Shown here: positions 44,232-55,139 of the stretch, in pieces | Layout of the letters: each line of letters begins with the position of its first letter | How positions within the stretch are numbered: position 1 is the stretch's first letter | Source: Isoetes taiwanensis | Lineage: Eukaryota > Streptophyta > Lycopodiopsida > Isoetales > Isoetaceae | DNA: 64,000 nucleotides | NCBI GenBank assembly: GCA_021234155.1 | Contig: JAJEKV010000036.1 | Location: 1,496,777 to 1,560,776 of the forward strand | Reading direction: 5' to 3' | The notes under the pieces: generated by a model | Seen by the model: the letters and a program-made list of their open reading frames with translations, nothing else | Told to the model about the DNA's origin: nothing | Database searches by the model: none | Position numbers and translations under genes: made by a program

Positions 44232-47200
44232 TATTTTTTTTCTTTTTTCAGCTTTTCTTCTTTTTTATTGTTTTCTCCCCATAGTGTTAGCAAATTATAT
44301 CTAGAACAATTTCAACTACTTCAACCTTTTTTAGACTACCTACAACTATACTAACTAGCATTAGCTAGTTTAGATCCAATAAGCTTTCAAGTGTTGTGCA
44401 TTGAGAGGATTTGGCAAAATTCTCTCGGACTCTAACTCCCCGTAAGTAATATGAGTTTACTCCAAAGATGTGAAGAAATGACAAATGGCCCTTCCCAATT
44501 TGCGTAAAAACTTACCTAGAGTGGGATCTTTGTTTCTAGCTAACTTAAGCACCAAATCACCAACCCGATAGTTGACTTCTAACGCTTGTTTGTCAAATTT
44601 CTTCTTGATTTTCATCTTGTGTTCCGCTATCACCAGTAGAGTCTTATCTCTCGAAGTTCCTCAAGGGCTAGCATCTGGCCGTGAGCCCCGCACTGGATAG
44701 CATCCTCTTCACTTTTGACTTGTATTTGCATCGCCCTTGGCGAAAGTACCGCAACTCAAAGGGTAGAATGACACTAGTACCATACACAATAGAGGCGGAG
44801 AGTTTTTTATAGCCACTTTATAAGTGGTTCTCAGAGGACCAAAGGGCATAGATCAACTTTGTATGCCACCTTCTTGGAAACCTATCTACTTGCCTTCTTC
44901 ATAATGGATATCGAGTTTTATTGGTGGATTCTCGCCTCGCCATTTCCCCGAGGGTAGTAAGCGTAAACTTTTTGTATGTCTTATCTCAAGCAATTGGGTA
45001 AGCTTGTCTATTACTTCATTCACAAAAGGCGCCTCCCCGTCGTAAAACAATCTTCAATGGTACTCCAAACCTAGCACATATATTAGACAAGAGGAAACTT
45101 GTTGTGGTATCCGTGATTGGCACTTGTCAATGGAGTTGCTTCAGCCCATTTAGTGAAGAAGTCTCAGAGCAACTAGGATGTATTCATGTCCGGCAGAGGA
45201 AGATGGGTGTATAGGACCAACATAATCTAATCCCCAAACAAGAAATGGGCCAGGGGCCAAATAGGTGAAAGGGGAGGTACCTTCAAAGTTCTTTCTTCGG
45301 CATGCTTTTGACAAATGTAACAACTCTGCACGCATTACTTTTGACATCATGGTGAAGTGTAGGCCAATAGTATCCGAACTTAGAATTTTCTTTGGTCGTG
45401 GCATCCCTAGAATAATGTCCACCACAAAGCCGGAGGTCATGGGCATGTCTTAGAGCTTGTACTGCTTCTTCTTCAGCCAAGCACCTCAACAAAATCTGTG
45501 AAGGCATCTTCCTACATAAAAGTCCTCAACCAAAGACATATGTTAGACATCTTTTCCTAAACTTAACTTTCTCAGATGATGGTGAAAATGTGGCAGGGAC
45601 CTCTTGATGTTTTAGATAATTGACAATGGGTTGCATCCAAGACCTGGCTTCTCCAACTAAATGACATACCTCTTCTTCTGTTTGATCCTCTTCAGAGGTC
45701 AAATCATATTTGTAGAAGGCATAGGGTATGAAACTACTCGGATCCTTTTCTCTGCTTTTGACAAGGTGGACTTCAATGGCAAAGTCTTGAAGCATGGCAG
45801 CCCACTTATAGAACTTGGTCTTCAGGGCTTGTTTACCATACAACATTGGAAGAGGATTGACCTTCATATAGACTTGAATCTTTGGAGCTTGCATCAGAAG
45901 ATGGGGGAATTTAGTGGTCAAAAATATTAGGGCAGCAGCAGACTTCTCTAGGACTGGGTAATTCACCTCATGGTTCCACCAACGCTTTCCTCGCATAATT
46001 TAGTACCCTTTTGTTCTCAAAATAAGGCTAATCCTACAAAGAAATGATGTAAATCAAGTATATAAACTTGGAAATCTTCATTTGGTTTAGGGGCAAGAAG
46101 TGTTACCTTCTTGTTGAGCTCTTCTTTGATCAATTCAAATGCCCTTTGGCAATCTTCATTCCACTCAACCGAACCTTTTGACTTGTATTTTTGGATACAT
46201 ACCCTACTTTGGTGAGCTTGGTGATAGGTCTCAACATGTGAGAGAAGTTGGGGATGTAGATCCTCAAGCCTTGAAGTGTACCAACAAAACCTTTGATCCG
46301 CTTCAATGTTTTAGGTAATGGGAGGTCGAGAACTATTGTCGACTTTGTCTCGCAATCAATCAACTCCTTCTTCTCGATATCCGATGGCCTAACAAAGACA
46401 CCTTTGTCGGGTCAAAACAAACACTTCTTTGGATTTAAGTTCACACCACTCGATCTCTGCACAAAGAAAACATACTAGAGATTGTTTTGAGATGATCTTC
46501 CAAAGAGGTGGTCGAGTCAAATCATCCGAGAAAAAGCCACGAAATCTTGGGGAGATAATGACTCAAAAATATTGTTCATTGCCCTCCGAAAGGTTGCGGG
46601 GGCATTTTTCAAAACCAAATGGCATTCTTAGCATCATATAAGTTCCCCAAGGTGTAATGAAGGCGGTTTTGGCTGTGATAAAGGATCAACTTCTATTTGG
46701 TTGAAACCGAGAGAAGCCATCCATAAGAGAATAGACTTCTTTTCCACTCATGGTATGCAAAACTTCTTCTAGAAACGGTAGGGGGTAGCAGTCTTTGATT
46801 GTAACCTTATTGATATCTCTATAATCAATACAAATTCTAAGTTGGCCACTCCTCTTCTTGATCGCACAATGCAAGACAACCACTCAAAGTTCCAATGTCT
46901 CACATATCAGCTTAGAACTCTCCATAGTTTTTAATTCTTCATAGATAAGTGGCAAAGCAGCGCGAATTTATCCTCCTTAATTTCTCACGAACAGATCGAG
47001 CCCTCTTTTTACTTTTATTTCAAATTTTGCTTTAGAGGGAGGAATTCCTTTTAGTTCGAGTAATCCCAAGCAAAGACATCTCGAGAATTCTTGACACAAA
47101 GATAGGAAATGAGTTGAAGCAAGGCTCGGGAGCTTTTGGACCAACTTTCGTGGTTCCTGGTTTGGCCATTCTTTTGGATACAAATGACTTGCTCTCTCGC

Positions 47201-48395
47201 TTGCTTCCTCTATCCCTATAGTTAGAATTGGGCAAGTCCTGTGAGAGGGTTCAGTTCTTCTTCCCGAAAGGCTCCTTCACTAAAAAAATCCAATATGGTA
47301 CCTTTAGCTAGCCTGTCTACTTCACTATTCAAATGCCTAGGGATATGCTCTATAGTCCAGCCTCAAATTTGTCTAACAGGTCCCAAAAACCTCTTCTTTA
47401 AGTTGTACTAACCTGGAATGCTTGGTTTGGTATACCTCTTGGACTTGATTGCACACGAAAGAGAGTCCCCTTTATATTCAAATTCTTGATTCCCATCATG
47501 TAAGCTTCTTGGAGACCAAGCAATCAAAGCTTGATACTCGCCTCATTAGAGGTTATATTTTTGTGAATTCTTGTTTGTTTTAGCCACTCGCCAAAGCCTC
47601 TGGGCTTTTAATGATGGCAAAAAGACAAAGCTAGGCTCAACTTCCTCGCTACAAACCGCCATCAAAGAACAATGTATGAGTATGCTCATCAAGTTTTTGC
47701 TCTTCTTCTTCCAAAAGTGGATCTACATAGATGTTGTACACACCTACATCTTTATAAATTAGTGCATCATCAATTGAAAAGGCAAATTCTTCTTGGAGTT
47801 TACCTTCCTGGTTGTAGAGTGTGACTTCTTGCTTACCATCTGTTATTGTGCATTTACCTCCTCCCCAATCTGGCTTTGCGAAAACCACCACGAGCCATTT
47901 CCCCTTTAAAAGAAGGTCATAGCTGCCAATCTGAGAAGGAAACCGTACTACAACAAAGTCCGTGGTCATCTTGATGCCCCCTACATCCGCCAAGACATCA
48001 TTAACGACTCCTTTTGGTTGTACACTCTCATTAGCAAAAGATTTTAGAATAATTGGGGCTGCAGAAGTGATTTTTAACTCTAAAGAGTCCATAATATGTA
48101 AAGGCATGATATTTATACCTGAGCCTCCATCCAAGATGACTTTAGAGAGTGTTTTACCTTCGACTTGAGCTTCACATGAGAATATACCAGGGTCTTTCCC
48201 AACTCTAGAAATGTTGTGGACAATAGGTTCTGAATTCTCCTCTATAAGTGTTTTGACACGCTCTCTATAGGAAGGTGCTATTCTTAACAAGGTCAAAACA
48301 TCTAGGGTGACTCTAGCAGACTTCAACACCTGGTCAACTTCACCTAACACAGCAGGCCTGTCATTCTGAGGTGAAACTGGCTCTGTAACCACAGA
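44232..48395 (-). mobile_element. Ty3/gypsy copy B: pol only, gag missing
   Basis: Colinear with 35888-40010 of A: integrase (about 44400-45450), RNase H half (45996-45526, CAG/CTG intact), reverse transcriptase (about 46130-46883, broken), extra RNase H (about 47280-47680) and protease (47649-48392, intact). Similarity to A stops at 48390-48412 in a triplicated CAGAGGG, so gag and the other LTR are absent. Confidence 0.85.
47649..48392 (-). pseudogene. protease and start of extra RNase H, copy B, open frame
   Basis: About 247 codons without a stop. DGGSGINIMP is the protease active-site region, and the frame runs on to TLFFDGG, the first strand of the extra RNase H. This shows that protease and the extra RNase H are one reading frame in the element, in that order. 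Confidence 0.8.
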
Positions 48396-48429
48396 GGGCA
48401 GAGGGCAGAGGGCAAAAAATCAGAATTTA

Positions 48430-49330
48430 TTTTCGTACAATGCATTAATTGCGAATTTATGAATGTCTTGCCATCGCGAAAAGCCCCCCGACTTCTACTT
48501 GCCACATCGGGAGGAGGACAGGCCCAAACTCCGCTTCCGTCGGTTCCCCTTGCTCCGTATTCTCGGCTCGCGGCTTCTCGGCCAGTCCCAAGTGCAAGAC
48601 CAAGTCTCGCCCCCAAAACGCAAACCCTTCTAGAACCTGGCAACCCACAGGGTTTACGTTTTGGAGGCCCTCTCCTTGTCAGATTCTTAACCGACCTTGC
48701 GCATGACTTGACGTGGAGTGGGGGTGTTGACGCCAGCACCGGACCCTAAAATCCCCCTAAGCCGCTTGCCCCGGAATTTCCTCCCCCCAAGGCCCCGGGA
48801 CCGGACGGGGCACCTCCCTCTCCTGAATCACGATTTGACTCTCATGGTTGGACTCGAACGCCGGCGTTGCCACGGGGACCAAGTTCCGTGGGCGGGGAGA
48901 CCACCCGACCTCCAAGAAGCGCCAAAGTAGCTCACTTCCATCACACTCGTAGTCAATTGGCCTAGGATGTGGATGCGGGATACCGTAATAGTGGAGGCGT
49001 GAGTGTTTTTTTCTTTGCAAAACCGACCTTGTAACTTGCTCCCTAGGGTAATTTCGCCATTCCTGACGATTTGGCAGGGTCGATTTGCCATTCCTCGAGC
49101 CTCCCGTCTCCGAACGACAAGACAAAGCGGTTTCTACAAGGTCGACCTCGGGGCGCCCGTGGTTTGACAAGTTCTCCCGGACCGATCTGGAATCTTTTGG
49201 GCCTTCCCGAAGAGGGGCCCCTGAACGGAGGATCCAACGGTCGGATAGGGGAACCGGGCTCCATTCCATTCCTTATGATCCTATTAACAATATCCTTTAA
49301 CCTGCGCATGAGCATCAATCTTTTGCCTCT
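48430..49330. other. GC-rich block, possible organellar insert
   Basis: Base composition is far more GC-rich than the flanks and frames are open on both strands, as in plant mitochondrial DNA. I do not recognise any gene, intron or tRNA in it. It starts about 20 bases after copy B of the retrotransposon ends. Confidence 0.35.
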
Positions 49331-50762
49331 CTTCAAGCTCCATAAAGCACTTCGCAAATTTCTTAGATCGAGCTTGAAGATTCTAAATCCCCTGTAAGAA
49401 TTTTCAAATTCAAGCGTTGATTATTGCGTTTATGCATAGCAAACAACCAAACAAAAACTCACATGAGAGGCTCCAATTTATTAAATGGCTATAAAAGCAG
49501 GAAGCCTTCCAATAGATTCAATCAACCAAATCGTTTAAATCTCCAGGAAACCAGTTTGTTGTGTGAATAACAGGCACAGACACCATGCTCTTGGAAACAA
49601 CAATGCATGCCGTTAAGCAACTCTCGGCTCCGCCCTCCTGGAAAAAAAATAGCTTCAATGTTCGATAAAACGAAGCACCAAAAAAAAATAGATCGAGGCG
49701 AGATTGTTAGGGTTTTGTTTGACATTGACATAGAAAAGAATCGTAGGAAAAGGGATCGAGGAATACCAACGATGAAGCCAAGTAACTATCTTCGCTTTGA
49801 GTCTTCTAATGAATCCTCGATCCTAGTCCACAAAGAGCGCTGCCGGAAACAAAAACCGTAAATTCGACGGATGAAAATAAACTAAGAAAATTAACAGCCA
49901 AGATTGCGCACAGACTATCACAAAACGCCTTTACTATATATAGATAGATATAGATTATTTAACCTACTAACAAATGTTAACTTTTTGTATTTCCTATAAC
50001 CTAACCCCCGATCGTATGCGTTACAGAGAAAGCGCAAACACGCTTGTCATTGATCCGGATCCGCCTCCCGTGCCATCAAATCATCAGAAAGTCTCATGAA
50101 ACATCCCGATTTGGCCTTCTCAAGGCTTCTTGAAGCATTTCGGCCTACCTAGGGCACGATTCAGGAGGTTTCAAGTCGGTTCTTGGCCATCAAAATCATG
50201 TTGTCTACAGCAAGTTCTTGCTTCAATCCTCCTAATTTTTCTTTCTTTCTCCATTTCGGCCTTCCTAAGGCCCAATTCGGCCTTTTCCAGGGCAATTTGC
50301 CATGCTTTTCAAGCATCCCAGATCAGCAAGATCATGCCGCCCCTCACGCATCATGCAAAGGAAATATTGCGTTGGCTAGAACACCTCTTAATTCTGCCTT
50401 CTCTACAATTCATCCCAATTCTTGTATTTCCTTTTCTATAAATACATTCCAATAAAAAAATAGTTTGTTTTAAAAATAAAAAAAACCCAAAGATAAATTC
50501 TAAAAAAAGGAATCTCTAGCCCAAAGGTTAAAAAAACCAATAGTTTTTCACAAAAAACGCTCTCCCGATCACCGGGAAAAATAATTTAAGGCCCAAAACA
50601 CGGAAAACCTTAGCGATATTTCATACGCGAAAAAAAAAAAAGTTTTTCACCGAAAAACAATCAAGAATGACTACCGCCGATTATCGATATACCCCTGATA
50701 TGCCAGAATATGCCAAAACCAACCCTCCCCCTAACGAATTGCCCCCTTAACAGGGGCAATCC
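49331..50762. other. no gene recognised
   Basis: A plus-strand frame at 49607-49861 (Lys/Arg-rich) and one at 50130-50441 (with repeated FGLPRA/FGLPKA-like words) are without known motifs. A-rich sequence follows to 50700. Confidence 0.3.
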
Positions 50763-52709
50763 AAAAATGTGGAAGATAAAAATGGGGTGCATCACTTTAT
50801 TCAAGAAAATAAGATAATACAAAGCTTCAAGACATCTTGCATGGGGGAAGAGGTCTCTGACACCATCTTCCCAAGGCTGCCACTACCCTTGCTCCACGTG
50901 AGATTCTAGAGCCCAAGAGGAGGAGAACAAGTCCCCTCAAGATATTTATAATTTTTTGAACAAATCTTGGCCATCCATGTGTCATCATCTTGGCATTCCC
51001 TTTTTACACCTCATCAATCATTTGTTTTTTGTTTTCTTCTTCTCCTTAACCAATTTTATTTTTTTTGCTTAACAACTAACACAACTTAATATGGGGTGCA
51101 CCACTTTATTCAAGGAAATAAGATAATACAAAGCTTCAAGACATCTTGCATGGGGAAAGAGGTCTCTGACACCATCTTCTCAGGGCTGCCACTACTCTTG
51201 CTCCATGTGAGATTCTAGAGCCCAAAAGGAGGAGAACAAGTCCCCTCAAAATATTTATAATTTTTTTCACAAATCTTGGCCATCCATGTATCATCATCTT
51301 ATAATATTGGCCATTGGATTCTAACTTGCACGTACTTTCACTTGGCTCAATCCATGAGCATTCCACATGCTCATGCTCAAGGCCCCAATTCCCTAACTTT
51401 GTTTCTTTTTTGTGACAATTGCCTTGCCACTCTGATCCAAATAGGCTACAAAACAAGAATCCCTTGCTTCTTTAACTTTTGCCCACTCTTTTTTCCTTAC
51501 TTCTAATTGCATTGGTGTTAGATCTAAATCTAGCCAAATCTTCTGTCCCTTCAATGCAATTCTATTTTGAAGGACCCTATCTCTGGCCTCTTTTGATCGA
51601 AACCTGACAAGAATTGGATTAGCATAATATCAAAGAATCTCTTCCTTTATATGAATTGAGGTTCATGTAAATGCATAATATCAGAGAAGAAACGTCCAAT
51701 TACTAATGATGGATTTCCCCACATTCTCATCATCTGGCCTCAAAGGCATAGATGGGATCAATCAAGTGCTGCTGCAATTTGGATATTATGCTGCAATTCT
51801 CTGATACTATGCTAATCCAATTCTTGTCAGGTTTCGATCAAAAGAGGCCAGAGATAGGGTCCTTCAAAATAGAATTGCATTGAAGGGACAGAAGATTTGG
51901 CTAGATTTAGATCTAACACCAATGCAATTAGAAGTAAGGAAAAAAGAGTGCGCAAAGGTTAAAGAAGCAAGGGATTCTGGTTTTGTAGCCTATTTGGATC
52001 AGAGTGGCAAGGCAATTGTCACAAAAAAGAAACGAAGTTAGGGAATTGGGGCCTTGAGCATGAGCATGTGGAATGCTCATGGATTGAGCCAAGTGAAAGT
52101 ACGTGCAAGTTAGAATCCAAAATGGCCAATATTAAGTTGTGTTAGTTGTTACGCGAAAAAATAAAATTGGTTGTGACAATGATACATGGATGGCCAAGAT
52201 TTGTGAAAAAAATTATAAATATTTTGAGGGGACTTGTTCTCCTCCTCTTGGGCTCTAGAATCTCACATGGAGCAAGAGTAGTGGCAGCCCTGGGAAGATG
52301 GTGTCAGAGACCTCTTTCCCCATGCAAGATGGCCTGAAGCTTTGTATGATCTTATTTCCTTGAATAAAGTGGTGCACCCCATATTAAGTTGTGTTAGTTG
52401 TTAAGCAAAAAAGTAAAATTGGTTAAGGAGAAGAAGAAAACAAAAAACAAAGCATTAATGAGGTGTAAAAAAGGAATGCCAAGATGATGACACATGGATG
52501 GCCAAGATTTGTTCAAAAAATTATAAATATCTTGAGGGGACTTGTTCTTTTCCTCTTGGGCTCTAGAATCTCACGTGGAGCAAGGTAGTGGCAGCCCTGG
52601 GAAGATGGTGTCAGAGATCTCTTCCCCCATGCAAGATGTCTTGAATCTTTGTATTATCTTATTTTCTTGAATAAAGTGGTGCACCCCATTTTTATCTTCC
52701 ACATTTTTT
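50763..52709. repeat. 1.95-kb palindrome of LTR-like and LINE pieces
   Basis: Left arm 50763-51645 and right arm 51790-52709 are inverted copies with a roughly 145-base centre. Each arm holds two LTR-like units in one orientation. Read on the right arm, a unit starts TGTTAGTTGTTAAG, has a TATA-like TTATAAATAT and an AATAAA signal, and ends GGTGCA. The inner end of each arm is LINE sequence. One inner unit lacks about 70 bases. Confidence 0.85.
51826..52041 (+). pseudogene. LINE (non-LTR retrotransposon) coding fragment
   Basis: Encodes RFRSKEARDRVLQNRIALKG, KIWLDLDLTPMQLEVRKKE and SGKAIVTKKK. This is the segment that precedes the endonuclease in plant L1-type proteins. It is followed about 10 bases later by MSMWNAHGLSQ in another frame, the typical WNxRGL endonuclease start. 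The inverse copy lies in the left arm at about 51390-51610. Confidence 0.7.
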
Positions 52710-52860
52710 TATTTCTCCAAATTTCTATGCTTTCTATTTTCCACAATTTTCTATTCATTCATTCTCATGTTTTCCTATTCTCCATATTTTTCTTATTGTT
52801 TTCTATTTTTTTTACCATTGTTCCTCCACGATTTTTTCCATTGCAGCAGTACCTGATTGA

Positions 52861-52935
52861 TTTCCATTGCAGCAACACTTGATTGATCCCATCCATGCCT
52901 TTGAGGCTAGATGATGAGGGTGTGCGGAAATCCTT
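52861..52935 (-). repeat. third, inverted copy of the palindrome centre
   Basis: CAACACTTGATTGATCCCAT and CCTTTGAGGC are the reverse complement of 51706-51776, the spacer of the large palindrome, with about ten changes. Confidence 0.8.
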
Positions 52936-54400
52936 CATAATCTTGGAGATTCTACGCGAGATTCAAATCTTTCCCATCATGCTTTGGTGTCACCGTAATT
53001 TTTCCATTATCCATTGTTTGCCATATCTAGAGTTTTTTCTTTTTTTTTTTCTTTCTCTTACTCTGTCATCTCTTATTTTTTCAATGGTTTGCCATCTGCC
53101 GCTCTTCTATGTTCATTGCTTCCTGCATGAAGATGTTGCAAATAGAAATACTTCTTGAATATTTTTGGGAGAGCCAGCAAAAAGCCAGTCTCCATCTCAT
53201 TCTACCCTTGCTGATGGATTTGTTGGCAAATAACAGAAGGCTTTGTCATCTTTCCGTTGGCTTTGCCTAAGAAACTACCGGATTTGCCGAACAAATAACA
53301 GAAGGTTGAAGCCGCCTCTGATTGCTACTACCAAGATCTGCAAACAAGAGATGAACAGGGAAGGAGAGAAAAAAGAAAATAAAAAGGTGTTGCTGAAGAT
53401 GGTGCAGAATCAAAATATTAATTTTTCTTGGATCTTTTATGGGAGAGCCAACAAGGCTGGCCCTCCGATCCTATCAGAATCGTGCCAGTTTTGTGTTCTG
53501 CTATGATGTTTGCTGTGTTAGGATTATTTGAACTAAATGTCTAGCCACTTAATAATATCTAGCCACTTAATAATCTTCTTATATTCATTTCAACAACAAT
53601 GCAAATAAGATAATATTCAAATAAAAGACTATGCAAAGTGAACTTTCACCAAATACAATGATAATTTTCTTCAATGTTTATTCGATAGCCCAGGCATTCA
53701 TTCTTCAAAATGAATCCGATCAAAACCTTCATGTATACCATGTTCCGATCATCCTTGTTCAATTTATTTACAATCGGCACCAATTCTTTAGGAATCGGCA
53801 CCGAATCGAGATGTCGGTTTCGCTCCATTCTATGTTTGAAATCAAACATGTCATCCATAAACAGACCTCATGGAAAGTTAAAGCAAGATCATGGGTTAGA
53901 AGCCTGACAGGCCAAGCATCAACAAATGTTTATGTAAAAAAGAACAAAAAGACGAATGGATTCGAGAGACATTGATTCACTCAGAAGCCCATAGCTACGT
54001 TGAGAGAGAGAAAGAGTAAGATAGACTAGGCCCGACCCCGGGGGTCATCCCCGAGGTGCCCTCCAGAAGCGACAAGTGCTACGCTGGGAAACCGTCGAGA
54101 CCACTTGCCCTCAACGAGACAGAAAAGAAGAGTTAAACCAGCCCTCACGAGGCGGGATGAACAGATACCAACCAGAAGCCAAAATGAACCAAACCATGTG
54201 ACTAGCCATAGAGGAGGGAGGGAGGGAAACACTGGAACAAGGAGAATTCAGCTCAAAGGAAACGTCGATGAGAATTGCTTGGAAGCTACAGGGATATATA
54301 GCAGACAGAGCTAAAGAAATCACGTGCCAAAGAAAGCTCAGGCTAAAGATGGATTCTACGTCCAAAATAGCGTGACGCCAAAATAGACGTCCCTTTCCTC
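52936..54400. other. no gene recognised
   Basis: Includes a short duplicated AATAACAGAAGG phrase (53231, 53295). Frames around 53631-53975 (both strands) and 54026-54314 are open but not recognised. The GC-richer 54010-54390 precedes copia gag sequence and may be its leader or LTR. Confidence 0.3.
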
Positions 54401-54403
54401 AGA

Positions 54404-54880
54404 ATGATGGTTTACAAGGAAAAGACATCGTCACCGATTGTTGTGTTGGAAAATGAATTGAGAAGACTCAAGTTTCATGAGAATGATGATACAAATGAGT
54501 TCTTGCAGAACTTTGACAATGTTATTGCAGATTCAGAAGGTGCAGGTGTAGTGTACGTCCAACAGCAACAAGTTTTAGCAATGTCTCGAACCTATTCAAG
54601 TCTTGGAAACATTGCCATATTCGTGAGAACCATTGCCAGAACAAAGATAGATGCTGAGAGAATGCTGAAAACAGAACTTGAGAAAAATAAAGTGCTTGGA
54701 AATGAGCATGCCACTAAGGTCCTATTTGTGAAGAGAAAGGGTGAAAATGCCTATAAAGGGAAGCATGAGGCACATCAAGAAGGAAGGGTAGGACCTTGCT
54801 TTGATTGTAATAAGTACGGTCATCTAAAGATTGATTGTCGTAACTCTAGAAAGGATATAAATTGTTATCATTCATTCTCT
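54404..54880 (+). pseudogene. copia-type gag fragment with zinc knuckle
   Basis: Encodes a UBN2-like helical gag segment (ELRRLKFHENDDTNEFLQNF) and CFDCNKYGHLKIDC, a perfect CCHC zinc knuckle at about 54798-54839. It breaks off soon after, where LINE sequence begins. Confidence 0.75.
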
Positions 54881-54884
54881 ACTA

Positions 54885-55118
54885 CCACCACTGGGATGCT
54901 GCCATCAGGTTGCGGGTCACGGCGGGTTGGAAAGCACTATATGCCATGCAGAACAACAGCCACAAGGTAGAGTTATATGCCTGGGGCCACCAGTCACACT
55001 TGTTTCGGGCCTTGGTCGAGCCGGTCCTCTTGTATTGGGGCAGAAGTATGGGGGTCCTGATATCCCTCAATGCCCTAAATGACCTCGGCGCAGTACGTAA
55101 AGCCTTCTTGGCATGACA
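54885..55118 (+). pseudogene. LINE reverse-transcriptase C-terminal fragment
   Basis: Encodes WDAAIRLRVTAGWKALYAMQ, then HLFRALVEPVLLYWG and LGAVRKAFLA. The words FRALVEPVLLYG and VRKAFL are typical of the region after the RT of plant and algal LINEs. A one-base slip lies at the YWG/YGAEVWG position. It directly follows the copia gag fragment. Confidence 0.65.
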
Positions 55119-55139
55119 AAAGGCTAGACTATGAGAAAT

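Noticed and set aside
48430-49330. Long overlapping frames on both strands as genes
   Set aside because: Frames open on both strands reflect high GC and few stops. None shows a family motif.
49920-49954. Possible second Helitron 5' end on the minus strand (TCTATATCTATCTATATATAG)
   Set aside because: The start fits plant Helitrons, but I found no matching hairpin plus CTRR end to the left and no empty site.
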